DNA of 64,000 nucleotides from Macrocystis pyrifera (taxonomy: Eukaryota; Sar; Phaeophyceae; Laminariales; Laminariaceae): assembly GCA_031763025.1 (NCBI GenBank), contig JASSKH010000005.1, positions 14,110,628 to 14,174,627 of the forward strand, read 5' to 3'. Every line of letters begins with the position of its first letter. Position 1 is the stretch's first letter. Both the position numbers and the translations under genes were made by a program. Positions 50,701-62,249 of this stretch are shown here, piece by piece. The notes below the pieces were generated by a model. It was not told the origin of the DNA and did no database searches. It saw only the letters and a list, made by a program, of their open reading frames with translations.

Positions 50701-50711
50701 CACGACTACAT

Positions 50712-51290
50712 GACATGGGATGGGATGGAATAGGATAGCGGGGTGTGATGGGACGGGATAGGATCGGACGAGATGGAATATACGACGGGGTGGGATGTAA
50801 TGAGATGGAAGGAGATGGAATGGAACGCGATAGGATGGGATGGGATGATATCCAATGATATATGGGATGGGGTGGGATAAGATGGGATGTGCTGAGATGG
50901 GATGGGATGAGATGGGATCGGATCGGATATGATGGGACAGGATGCGATGTAATGGGATGGGGTAACACGGAATGTCATGGCGGGGGACGGCATATAATAT
51001 GGTATGGGATAGTATGGTGTTGTATGGAATATGATAGGATGGGAAGGGATGGTATGGGATGGGATGGGATGGGATGGGAAGGGATGGGATGGGATGGGAT
51101 GGGATGGGATATGGTGAGATGGGATGGGATGGGATGGGATGGGATGGGATGGGGGAGCGGAATTGGATGAGATGTGATGGGATGGGATGGGATGTGATGG
51201 GACGAAACGGTATGAGACGGGACGGGAGGCAATGGTATGGTATATTATGTTAAGGTATGGTATATGTATGGTATGACATGGTATGATGTG
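50712..51290 (+). repeat. GGGAT/GGTAT pentanucleotide array
   Basis: Diverged GATGG-type pentamers, most regular at 51055-51155. Same repeat unit as 10360-10790; edges drift into TGGTA units at 51235-51290. Confidence 0.92.
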
Positions 51291-51339
51291 GTGTGGTGTG
51301 TGTTCTTCACATTAAACTGTTCTTTCTACCCGTGTTAAC

Positions 51340-52085
51340 ATCAAGGTCGGGACACTTTGTATCCCTGGGCAGGTTTGCCTATTAAATCTGTACTCGTTGG
51401 TACTCACGTGGGTTGTTCGCTTAGAGATAGAAGAAGAGCAACTTTATTCCTTTCATGCACGCGGAGACTAAGAGCCGAGCTCGTCCCTCGCTGGGAAAAC
51501 CCCTGGTTTTCCATCTACGAAACGCCTCCCAAGTACTACAAATACGCTCCTAATACTTGAACCCAGATAATTACCGGGATTTCAGCCTCATTGAAGGCAG
51601 TATCGTGACACTAGCCCACTCTGATGAGCCGTATATACAGATTTATGGGAAATCCGTCAACATGAGTCGAAGATGCGGCTCCTCAAAACCCACTCCCACG
51701 CTTGTGAACGGCGAGGCAACGAAGCCGACAAGATACGTTGAAAGAAAGAAATAAAAAAAAGAATGAAAGGAAGGCCTAGTCCTAAGGGGCAGGAATAAAT
51801 CGTCAACGAAAGCCATCGCCATGCCACCCGCGACGGGGGGGAGGGGAAGGAAATTTAGTGGAAAATCGAAAAGTGAATACCAATCACGAGAAGAAAAATA
51901 ATACGGAATACGCCAAGAACCACCTAAACCCGGACCACAACTCTGGAAACGCGTCCTGTGCCACAATGAGTGGCCCAATTACCCAGACCAGCCCCGACAC
52001 TGAGCGGGGGGGTAGGCAGGACAAAATACGCCAAAACCATCCCCAACCCAGCCCAAGAAAAAAATAAACCAGAAATACACCGAGC
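51340..52085 (+). repeat. Dispersed repeat, inverted partner at 61600-62245
   Basis: CCCTGGGCAGGTTTGCCTAT TAAA, TACTCACGTGGGTTGTTCGC, GATAGAAGAAGAGCAACTTT and AATAAATCGTCAACGAAAGC recur in reverse complement near 62228 down to 61760. No coding capacity recognised. The pair lies about 10 kb apart in opposite orientation. Confidence 0.75.
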
Positions 52086-52089
52086 AGAA

Positions 52090-52396
52090 CCCCCCCCCAC
52101 GAGGCAGTTGCATAGTAAACCCATTGCTGTCTCTGGAAGTGGCCACACCAGAAATTAAATCAATTCATTGATGCTGTCATCCATATGCAAGAAACCCCGC
52201 CTCTAAAGCGGCTCTTAGTAGGATGCAGCTCACCCTTCATGCGACTCGCCGGACACCTCACGGCGCTTCGCGCTTGGTGCAAGCAATGTCTGCCTGGTCG
52301 GTGAAAACCCGACGCGCTCCGTCCCGGCATTGTAGGGATGCAAGGGTCTATGGTCATGCGACTACGGCCATGTATGATAATGAGTACGCCCCCCCC
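52090..52396 (+). repeat. C-tailed dispersed repeat copy
   Basis: CACGAGGCAGTTGCATAGTA, GGAAGTGGCCACACCAGAAA, ATGCTGTCATCCATATGCAA, GGCGCTTCGCGCTTGGTGCA, GTCCCGGCATTGTAGGGATG, ATGATAATGAGTACG with a short C tail. Confidence 0.85.
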
Positions 52397-52497
52397 GGCC
52401 CGAAAACCCGGAAAACGTCAAGAAGTAGAAAAACCACCCACCAACTTCCAGGAAAACGACAAGAAAAAAAATACCGAGTGCAGCCGAGAAGCGAAAG

Positions 52498-54105
52498 TCA
52501 GCTATCTACGGCGGCGCCTCCAGATTTGTCTACGTTCCGCTGGGCCCCCCGTGCAAACGCGCTAGCCAAGTGAATTTTCAGACAGCAAGAACCTCGTACA
52601 GCTCTCGTCGAAGTCGTGTAGCGCGCCGGAGAAAGAGGAAGCTTGATCGGTCCTAGGTCGTCCAAAGATCGAACCAAATATACTCTATCCGTTGGCGTAG
52701 TCGCGCTGATTTTCCCGAGCCACCACAGACCATCGTCGCCCTTGTACCAAAAGTGGGCCCCGCTGGGAAGCACAGTGTTGCAGTATCGACTAAGCCAATC
52801 GGCGTGTGATACGCAGCCATAGCCGGGTGCCAGAAGCCGCTCGCCGTTACTCTGAGAAAGATCTCGTTGTGCCGCGCCGATTCTTGTTCGGCGGTACAGG
52901 CGGTTGGCTTGGCGGTGCTGGTTCGGAGTGCCGGCCCAGTAGCGCAGACGTTCGTGGCAAGAAAGCTGAAGGTCCATTTCTCGTTCCCAGGATGGACGGG
53001 ATAGTCTTGTTCAGTGCGTCTCGTATATCACCGCGATGACGCCACCTCAACCTCAAACCGCTTGGTGTCCGGTGATATTTCCCACTTCGAGTCGTTGAAG
53101 AGGGGTCGAAACGTCGTCATGGGTGACGTGGTACGGGGGGAATTTCTGAGAGAAGTTGTTGAGCACGTATCAGGTCAGCCCCTCCGGTAATTACTTCGGC
53201 ATGTCGCCACGGTCGTGGGGGTTGGCACAGGGCTTGCAGCGTTGAACTGATACGCGCCTGCGAGCATCAGCGCCGGGCATATCGGAAGGAAGATCCAAAC
53301 ATAGGAGCTTTTCCCCGAGAGGAGATCCGTCCGGGGTGTCCGCTGAGGAGCAGGGGCCAACTGCGAGGACTTTGTAGGGGCCCGCCCAGTTGAGTGAGAG
53401 TTTGGCCTTGAGAACCTTGGCGTCCGTGTCGGGCTTCGCGCTCTGGCGGGTAGTGGCCGCCGTTTTGTACACCCACGCCCAGCCGCCAACGTCAAGTTTT
53501 GGGACTGGACGCAGAGCGTCGAAGAGGGCGGAGTTGCGGCGGTTCACGCAAGCAACAGTGAGGGCGTGGTGTTCGCGAACGACATCCTACGCCCGCTTCT
53601 GGCGGTCCGTCGCCAAGTCGCAGTAAGTGAGGTGGTCGCAGGCCAAGCTCTGGTGGCCGGCGACTCCAGCACGCTCGAAAATGGCGAGAGGGAGGCGTGG
53701 CAGTCGACCCATATGGACCTCATTGGGAGCCAAACCCGTGGCGGCGCTGACGGAGTTGTTGTATGCGAGTTCAACGTGAGGGAGCTGTTCACCCCAGTTG
53801 TTTAGAAGCTCGTTGACGGCCATTGCCAGCATCTGGGCCATCTTGCGGTTTACACGTTCCACCCCACCGTTGCCGTTTGGGTGGAAGGAACTGGTCACAA
53901 TTTTCCGAACCCCGAGAAGCTAAAAAACGGCGTGCGAAAGCTTGGAGCAGAACTGGAGGCCGTTGTCCGAGAGGATGCTGCGTGGGCACCCCCAGAGGGA
54001 AATATACCGGTTGATGAGAATGTTAGCCGTGCCCTCAGCGGTGAACTCTGCCGCTGTGACGGCGTACATGTCGGCTCGGCGGCTGAAACGATCAGTGAAA
54101 AGCAA
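52498..54105 (-). pseudogene. Second Ty3/gypsy fragment: integrase and chromodomain-like end
   Basis: Minus-strand order: integrase core with FTDRFSRRADMYAV and WGCPRSILSDNGLQF (53920-54105), SSFHPNGNGGVERVNRKMAQ (with the catalytic Glu, about 53840-53898), AYNNSVSAATGLAPNEVHMG, then KLSLNWAGPYKVLAVGP (GPY module, about 53370-53420), PPYHVT and chromodomain remains (about 53060-53145), and YKGDDGLWWLGKI (about 52720-52760). Homologous to the end of the 35.6-50 kb element but more complete in the integrase core. Broken by stops and truncated at about 54110 where unrelated repeat sequence starts. Confidence 0.8.
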
Positions 54106-54976
54106 GAGGTAGGTATTTCCTCGACATCCAGCACAACAACCCGTATCCGTGCCGAGTCTTCAATCCTAGAGAGGTACAAATTCTGTGGCCACAAAAGTAC
54201 GCCACACATGGTGTGGTGTGGCATGGTATGGTATGGCATGGTATGGTATGGTACACTAGAGTAACGCTATTAATACACACAATAACACCTACTGGCACCC
54301 AACAATAACCACCTAATCAGAGTAATTCTTCCGTACGAGTAGAGCCACACCCTGGTACAACTTTTATTAATAGTACACTTTGTATTATATATTTATCGTG
54401 ACACAAAACCTTGACATCAACCTCGAATGAGCTTAGGTCACATATTCCCTGGTATATATTAACACCTGGTACTTGATACATACCTGGAATATATACTGGT
54501 GTATTGGTATTAATAGGAATTTGATTAAGGGTTACTCTCTGAGCGTGTAATATCTTACTCCAAACTTTTTAGCGACCCTCATATAGACAGTGAGCTATTA
54601 ATAGACGTCTTGATTGGGCTATTTCTGATTCCTTTGTGGGCCTATACGCGAATACTTACGTACGTACTCATACCTCTCACAGCTGTCAGAATACCACACA
54701 CAGCGAGCAGTGTTGTTCGCAGCTGTTTTTCTTGTACCCCTCAATCCAAGTGTATACATACACGCCCACGTCCTGCTACATACAGCGGTAGGTACAGCCT
54801 CCTGCCCATAGGTAATTGGAAACATATCAATCAACCGTACGAACGACATAAATCTTGTGTCTGAGAGATTCTCGGTTGTCAGGTGTGTGTGCGTTCTTCA
54901 CATTGAACCGCTCTTTCTAACCGTCGACATCCAGCACAACCAGTGTCCGTGCCGATTTTTCAATCCTAAAAAGTGT

Positions 54977-56450
54977 AGGCCGTTCCTAACGAACCGAAAA
55001 AATCACGATTCGCGACTTTTTGGCATGACAAAAGATCACGATCGATGACATTTGTTCTCCCCGAATTCGGAAAATAAATAATTATTTGGGCTAAAGCACA
55101 CAAGTAACATGTAGTACCAGTATGTATGTATGTGCTGTACCTTATATCTATCTAAATACTTTCGTTGCCGGATTTTGGTATCATTTCGTCTTCCGGATGT
55201 CAGACTACATGAATATTTTAGCACACATTTATTGATTTATGTTTGCTAATGGTGGTATCTTGTCTCCCAGGGCACCTTTGACGACGAGTAGAGTCGTTTT
55301 TTTTTTCACTTATTCTGCGTTTTGTTTTGTACGTGCTCCATCTTTATTTTTTCTCGTAAGAAAAAGCCAAGCCTGCTCGTTTTTTACGACTTTCGTTTTC
55401 AGGTTCTGTTTCCCCCCGTTTGGACGGACCCTTGCACAAACACATGCTAGGCTAACCTTAGACGCTATTTAAGGCCCATAGTATGATTTTGATGTTACGA
55501 TTTTTTTATGTATACATATATACATACCTGATATCTATTATTACGGGGGAGACCTATGGTATACATAAAAACCTATATATTTTCACCTATTTTTTATAAC
55601 AATATTTTGTCCCATTCACTAGGGTCCCCGGTAAAAACAGGATAGTTTCAGCGCGAGATGATCGGTGCCCACGTGCCACTCTCAGGCCAAGAACTGCAGG
55701 GAGCGTTTGTATTCGATGCTGCTTTACAAAACGTCAACTTGTATCAAGGGGCAGAGCGGCGAGGCTGTGAGTTTTTTCAGTTCTAACGAAAAACCCGAAA
55801 AAAGCCACGTTTCGTGATATTTTTTCAAATAAAAAAAAAATCCGATATTTCAAACCCAACGATATTTGCGGGTGGAGCCAACTCTCGCAAGTGGGGCACG
55901 GCCAGGCCGGGCCGGACTGGCAGCGCCTGGCCCGGCCCGTGATCTATTCGAATCACGACCTAAAGCCTGACGCAGCCTGCGAGATTCCAATCTCACCGAC
56001 CGTCGGCTTAGCCTGGTCCGCGAGATTTCATCTCGTAGGCCGTCTACCAGGCCTGGCCTGTGACAGTCTCAGGTCATTTTTGCTTCCGTCTTCGACCTGT
56101 GGCCCCTCCTCCTCGAAATTTGGAGGCCACAACGTGCTCGTCAGCCCGCGCCCAGCGGTGTATTTGGGTAGCCGGCCGTTGTCCACAAGCGGCGCACGGA
56201 GCAGAGTCTGACATGCCCCTATACCGGCCTTCGGAGACCGTTGGTCCGCGTGGGTTGCGTAAGGCCTTGATCGGCGTATTGCGAGACACGACAGATGCCA
56301 CGAATCGTGACGTTATTTTTCAAGAGAAAATCTAAAAAATAAGGCGTCATGAATCGTGTTTTTTATGTCATGATTCATGACAAAAAAATCACGATTCAAG
56401 AAAAAATCTCACGACTCGTGATTAGTTTTGTTCGTTAGGAATGGCCCTTA
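54977..56450. mobile_element. Possible TIR-bounded element
   Basis: Left end GGCCGTTCCTAACGAACCGA and right end TTGTTCGTTAGGAATGGCC are inverted repeats, and both continue into ATCACGATTC/CACGACTCGTGAT sequence. About 1.47 kb between. No transposase seen; contains a MITE. A non-autonomous DNA element or chance inverted copies of a smaller repeat. Confidence 0.4.
55541..55634. mobile_element. MITE with TTACGGGGG terminal inverted repeats
   Basis: TTACGGGGGAGACCTATGGT at left, AGGGTCCCCGGTAA at right, with family interior (ATACATAAAAACCTATATAT). Same family as 57595-57700. Confidence 0.7.
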
Positions 56451-57319
56451 CCATGCATGATGGTATGAAGCAGACTGACCGGGGTGGATGTACGCGGTAC
56501 GAATAGCTGTAATAATTTGTTCACCACCACACACATCAGTTCGACCCGGTTTTCCCTGCTGCTGGCTACAGCAGCTGCGATCTCCTTCTTGATCTGACTG
56601 GCCTGTTGCCGGGAAAAAACCCGTGGAACCCTGCTGCCGACCGCGGGTTGACTACAAATAAATATATATATATAAACACATCGTAAATCGTGCGCAACCC
56701 CCACACTCTAAATGAAATATGCAGCAGTAGAACAAGCATATTACGCAGCTTGGGAAAGTTGTGAGTATCATGTACCTATTATCTTTTTAATCAGCCGAAC
56801 TCGTATCGGCACGGACACACTGGTTGTTTTGTGCTGGGTGTCGACGGGTAGAAACATCGGTTTAATGTCAAGAGCACGCACGCACATCTTCTGACCTATT
56901 TCATAAATTTTTAAAATCTATACGGCTGATATATTTCATCATTTTGTTAATTCTGCGGCAGATGAGGCGCTTAAGAAGATCCACATTGTTGAACTTTCGC
57001 AATTTCAGCTCGTGTCCCTCGCCGTTAGTCTGCAAGTCTTCGAATTTCACTGGTTGTTTTGTCTGCTTCATAATTCTTTTGCAGATATTGGGGATATTGT
57101 TGGACCCTTGGACATCACGACATCATGCCCACAAGTCTCAGCCTTTCGACGCAGGAGGAGACAGCGAGATACCAGCGAGACACATACCGAACGAGATACC
57201 GCGACCGATCAGGCACTGCAGTACGGCCCATTGCGCCCGCCGCCACGAGTCCATCTCACACACCCAGCATTCGCCATTCTGCCGGTATCTGCCTTCAGGT
57301 TCACATCACCGAGTACAAA

Positions 57320-57460
57320 ATGTGCAGGCGATGCTGGTCAACAGCTACTACCGCAACAACCTTCCCACGAGCATCACTGCTGCTGCTACTGCTGTTTCTG
57401 GGACTCAATTATGCGGAAAGTGCTACGATTTCTGTGGCGCCAGGTGGTGAAACCATCCAG
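57320..57460 (+). CDS. Probable first exon of a secreted beta-helix-like protein
   Basis: 47 codons from ATG 57320 to a phase-0 CAG|GTGGGT donor. Residues 1-35 resemble a signal peptide: basic start (MCRRCW), hydrophobic core ASLLLLLLFLGL, small residues before cleavage near NYAESA. Then ATISVAPGGETIQ, the typical opening of right-handed parallel beta-helix (pectin lyase-like) domains such as alginate or pectin-active enzymes. The frame is open upstream to another ATG (57125), but the signal peptide supports the later start. No further exon was identified within the window, so the rest may be far downstream or lost. Confidence 0.45.
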
Positions 57461-57594
57461 GTGGGTGCAGATATATACCCATACTCTATATATACTGAAC
57501 GAACTGCTGTACTCTGTTACACCTGGTGGGATACAGTCGTATGGATACGATCGTAGTATCGTAGTGCCGGCGTAGTGGCTAAACCTCGTGACTA

Positions 57595-57700
57595 TTACGG
57601 GGGTCCATAGTTAATAGGACCTATGGTATACATAAAAAAACTATATATTTACCTATTTTTACTAACAAAATTTGGCCCCATTAACTACGGACCCCCGTAA
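57595..57700. mobile_element. MITE with TTACGGGGGTCC terminal inverted repeats
   Basis: TTACGGGGGTCCATAGTTAA at left, TTAACTACGGACCCCCGTAA at right, flanked by TA on both sides. The cleanest member of the family. Confidence 0.88.
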
Positions 57701-58216
57701 TAGACTAACGCCAACGTTACATACGCTTTCTATTAATAGTCCAGCCCAGGCGGATTTTTTTTCTTGTGAAAAAAATTGCAGAAAGCGCCAGCGTGAGTTT
57801 GCAGAAAGAAAACGATGCGAGTCGATTAGGAAACAAAATGCTGAATTCTTCCCGCGATAAAAATCAAGGCATGCATGGCAGTGGGGAGGGGTTACCCCGG
57901 GTTCGAGTTACTACTGGAAAGGAGCTCTGGAGCAACTGGGAGAGTAGGGCGGCAATAAGAAATGGGATGGAGCAAAAAAAGAGATGCTATCTGTGTTGCT
58001 GACGTGTGCATGTTTTTTGTATGGTTGTCGTAATCAGTACGATGACGTGACATTGCATTGTCTACTCTGTGTAGTAGGTTAGTGACCACAGCACTTACTT
58101 GTACTTGTATCTCTCTACGAGCGTGGTGGAAGAGTCAGCACGGACACTGGGTGTGCATTCTAGATGTTGATGGGTAGAAATAACAAAAACGCGTGCATGC
58201 ACACGACACTCTCTAG

Positions 58217-58574
58217 TTTTTTTTTTTCTAATCACATCACTTTTATTACCTCCCAGCTTTCGTAACTCGTAGGAGAGGTTTTACCCTCGGTGACCTCATG
58301 GACAAGCCGTGGCCACAGGTGTTGTCCCTCCCCCCCCCCGGTACGTGCTTTCATTTTTATCGCTCACAGGTTTCAGCATTCTCAATGCTGGTCGGTTTCC
58401 ACTGGTTGTTGCCATTAATAACTCACGCTCTCTCTCGCGCTTTCCGCAATAATGGTCATTTTTGGTGCAAGAAAAGTCCCTGCCTGTACGAGTAGACTCG
58501 GTGAGACTCGAACCCACGAAAAGGATGTTAACTTAGTAGGCATGCGGACCACTTACCAAGCTACCGGGTACGCC
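58217..58574 (-). mobile_element. tRNA-derived SINE, full length
   Basis: Minus-strand head GGCGTACCCGGTAGCTTGGT (A box) and GTGGGTTCGAGTCTCACCGA (B box), family body, then A tail (T run 58217-58227). More diverged from 2506-2841 than the 8140 copy. Confidence 0.82.
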
Positions 58575-58589
58575 GGCACGCGAGTCTGG

Positions 58590-60215
58590 GGTGGCGACGT
58601 GGCGACGTTTTCTTCTTGTGTGTAGCTAGATGGGTTAGTGCGTTCGTTCGTGGATCATTATCCTTCCTCACTGTCTTAGTAAACCACACTGACTTTCATG
58701 ACATACCTACGTATACGTATATATACATACACCTACATGCCACCCGACTACGAGTATAGTACTACCTCTTTTCTCGGGGTTATTGCTGCGACTACGTGAG
58801 TGCACGTCGTACGAGTGGGCGAGGTGGAGATTCGATTGAATATTGTTTACAGCAGTAAATACTACCCTATACCAGTGTATAGTATACTGAAAACACCACT
58901 CTGTCCGCTCTGCCCGGAAATATAACCCACGTTCATCTGGACATCAACAGTGTGAAAAAGAAGTGAAGATCTTCTCGCCGACTCCTTGGTCTCTTTTCTT
59001 GGCGTATGAAAAAGCACCAAGCAAGGTCAAACTTACAGAGCGCGATAAGCGCAGAATACATGCTGCGATGGCAATCGAAACCACTGCATCTACACTTCGC
59101 ATTCACGCGTCGAGTCGTAAAACCGAACACGAAGTGCATTATTTAGTTACACTTGTGAGTTGACACTCACGCATCGAGTTGTAAAACAGAGCACGAAATG
59201 CGATCGCCCCTTTCCATGTTTTTTTTTTTTTTTTTTCGTTGGGTTCCGAATTTCCCCTTGATTCTTATTAACAAACCTTCTTCATTTCGATTAATACGAC
59301 GCGGCGAGTCGACGAAGGAAGAAAATGCTGAGCGCTTCTCGCGATTCAAACGAAGGCGCGCAACGTAGCGGGGGTGGAGGGAGGAATCTGCTATGTGACC
59401 CGGATCTGCGAATTACGACGTGGGGAAGAGCAAGCAGTAGAAGAGCGAGGGCGAATATACCATCAAACGGGATGAAAAACAAAACAAAACGAAACACCAG
59501 CAACGAGTAGATAGCATGTTCGTTCATGAAAGCCTCTCAAACCCGACATGCTGTTATTATCGTAGACTAGAGTTGTTGCTTACCCCCCAAACTTCTATAC
59601 TACTGTAGATGTTTTTATTTCGCCCGATTTTCTCAAGATCCAGATTCTCCTGATTTGTTTTCGAAATATGCGAATTTTAGCTTTCCTGATATTTTTCCCC
59701 CTGTTGACTTTCGCAAATCGTGACAGAACGCCTCCGCATCTTGATACATGTTTCCAAAATTCTCAAAAGTTCAAAGTCCTGGAAGAAAAAACTCTCCGCT
59801 GATAACGGCCAAATTATCTTTGATATTCCGGAAAAAAGGTTTCCAAAAATTAGCAGCTTTAATTCACGCGTGAAACTGAACCCGATGTTAGAGCCCATCT
59901 TAACGAGAAACGTTTTTATGATACTCCGCCAATATTTTTCCGTTTGATTTGATTTGCATCTGATTGGTCGAAAATTGATTAACCAAGCAGGCATTGTGAC
60001 CTTTTATTCGAATAAAACAAATAAAACGAATTCGACAAGAAGTATTTTGTTACTTCTTTTGCTCTTCGTGCTAGGCAAACTTTAAACGTCACGGGACAGC
60101 TTTCGCGGAATTTAGTTGCGCGCCGCGCAAGGTATATAAAACCCCTGTTCTGGCAGGTACTGGAGCAATGCATGGTCATTCCCATTGACTAGCGACAACT
60201 TTTATGGGCATCCTC
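58590..60215. other. AT-rich intergenic region, no gene recognised
   Basis: Short open frames only. Two diverged direct copies of AACTCACAGTTG-type text occur near 59110 and 59175 (CGCGTCGAGTCGTAAAACCG AACACGAA vs CGCATCGAGTTGTAAAACAG AGCACGAA). Confidence 0.45.
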
Positions 60216-60219
60216 AGCA

Positions 60220-60682
60220 GACATCGATCGACAAAACCAGCGACACCGTCATGAAATCAGAACGGAATGGGCTGGTTAAGGTCTCCGACTCAGCCTAGTG
60301 TCACAGTGCTCGTACCCCGGTCGGTGATATGTGGCGTGGGCTGACCAGGTGTCTGATAAAAAACATTTTGGCGCTGGTCTGTAGAAGACAGACCACAAAA
60401 AATCTCGACCCCTCTCCGACTGCAAAAAATAGACCATTTTTCAGGTTTGACATCAATCGACAATCCCAACGATTACGTCACGAACTCTGAATGAAGCGCG
60501 CTGGTTAGAGGCTCCGACCCACAATAGAATCACAGTTTTCACACCTCGGTCGGTGATGTGTGGCGTGGGTGGGCCAGGCGTCTACTAAAAACATATTCGG
60601 CAGCTGGCGTGTAGAAAACAGACGACAATAAGCTCTCGATTCCTCTCCGTCGGCACAAAACAGATTTTTTTGAATTGTTTGA
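60220..60682 (+). repeat. Tandem pair of a 229-bp repeat with tRNA-like motifs
   Basis: Unit 1 (60220-60448) and unit 2 (60449-60682) share GACATCRATCGACAA, CTGGTTARAGGYTCCGACYC, CGGTCGGTGATRTGTGGCGT and AAAACAGACNACAA-type sequence. GGGCTGGTTAAGG followed 35-40 bases later by GCTCGTACCCC loosely resembles pol III A and B boxes, so a SINE-like origin is possible but weak. Confidence 0.6.
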
Positions 60683-60689
60683 CGAATAG

Positions 60690-61595
60690 CATCGGACGCC
60701 GCGGCCAACCTCTCGCCCCCTAGACCACGGATTCCAATGATACCCCCGAGAGGCCATACTTTACACTCCTTGGCCTTGCTCGGTACGAAGCTAGTTGATC
60801 GTGGGTGGATTATATCTCGAGATCGAAGGTCAATCGTTGCGTGACTGCGGGTGTGCGAGCTGCGAGCTGCGAGCTGCGTCGTTCTTCTAGTTTGTGTGCG
60901 GCGTGATTTTCACGGGGTTCCCGTGGTTCCCGTTAATGCATCGGTTTTATTGGAAGATGGCTCCCGTCGTTCGCGTTATTTCAGCCATTTGATTGGGAGA
61001 TAGCTGGCGTCAACTGCCCCGTATTATTTTAGACTTGCCTTCGTGTTACTCAATTTGGGGAGTTTGTCTAACTCGACGTGGCATGTTCCTGAAACCGAAG
61101 TTTGTCTAAGTCGACGTGTCATCCCCCATTCCCGAGAGACAGGGCCACCGGAGCAGCCGCAGCGCGAGGTCCGATGGCCCCTAGGCACAGAGTAGACCAT
61201 CCGCGGCGCCTCAAAACTTTACAAGGCCGTCGCAAACCTAGTTTTTCATCGCTCTCTTCCCGGCGAGCCACACGAGCACCGACCAAGTCACGACTTCGCT
61301 CAGAAGTTCGATCGCTGCATCCCCGTCGCTGCTGCCTGCGTGCGGGTTCGGGGCTGCGCCAGCACATAATGTTTCCCAAGAGCGATAGGCTTTTCGGTGG
61401 TGTCGACAGAAAAATTCGGCCGCTGACCGCGGCGCCCCAGGGAAGACGGAGGCCGTCGCTCGCCTCGTGGGTTACCCTCGGGTGTTCGTTGACCCTCGCG
61501 CGTTATTTGATTTTTTCAAATACGCTATTCCTCGATAGGACCCAAAGGCGTATTTTTCGCGAATTTCTATTCAAATCAAATCAAATTCTATTTTT
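60690..61595. other. GC-richer region with an uncharacterised ORF
   Basis: A plus-strand frame of 183 codons (61102-61653) is Arg-rich (RDRATGAAAARGPMAPRHRV) with no recognised domain; coding status is doubtful. GCTGCGAGCTGCGAGCTGCG lies near 60870. Confidence 0.3.
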
Positions 61596-61599
61596 CCTA

Positions 61600-62245
61600 T
61601 TCGATTATCATGTAGGTTTCTCGTCAAGACGGGTCCTTACGGTGCTGCCTTGAATGAGGCTGAAAGCCATTTTTTGTGTTCACTTTTCGCTTTTCCGTAG
61701 ACACTTTCTCGGCCTCCCCACTTTGCGGGAGGCATGGCGGTGGCTTTCGTTGACGATTTATTCTAGTCCCTTAAGGTTAAGCAGCTAGGCCTTCCTTCTT
61801 TTTTTTGTTTTTGTTTTTGACGTACCTTACCGGCTTCATTACCTTGCCGTTCAGAGGTGTGGGAGTGGGTTTTGAGAAGCCGCATCTTTGGCTCATGTTC
61901 TAGTCCGTGGGATCGGGGTTTCCATGACTTTCTCATAGTTTTGTATATATGGCTCATCAGAGTGGGCTAGTGTTATGGTACTGCTTTGAATAAGGCTGGA
62001 AGCCCGGTAATTACCTGGGTTCAGGCATTGGGATGGTATTTGAAGTACTTGGGAGGCGAATCTTAGATGGAAACCAAGGGGTTTCTCAGCGAGGCACGAG
62101 CTTGGGTCTCAGTCTCCGCTTGCACGAAAGGAATATATAAAGCTGCTCTTCTTCTTCTATCTCTAAGCAAACAACACATGTGAGTACCAACGAATACCGG
62201 CTTAATAGGCAAAAACCTGCCCAGGGATAAAAAGTGCCCCGGCGT
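61600..62245 (-). repeat. Dispersed repeat, inverted partner of 51340-52085
   Basis: Reverse complement contains GGGCAGGTTTTTGCCTATTA, TGTTGTTTGCTTAGAGATAG, AGTACTTCAAATACCATCCC and AATAAATCGTCAACGAAAGC in the same order as the other copy. Confidence 0.75.
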
Positions 62246-62249
62246 TGAT

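Larger units (their letters stand above)
54110..57300. other. AT-rich repeat-bearing region, no gene recognised
   Basis: Holds a short GGTAT stretch (54203-54255), two copies of a repeat with CGACATCCAGCACAAC and GTCCGTGCCGA (54116-54170, 54930-54970), inverted ends around 54977 and 56450, a MITE at 55541-55634, and GGCCGGGCC-rich text near 55900. Short open frames show no known domain. Confidence 0.5.
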
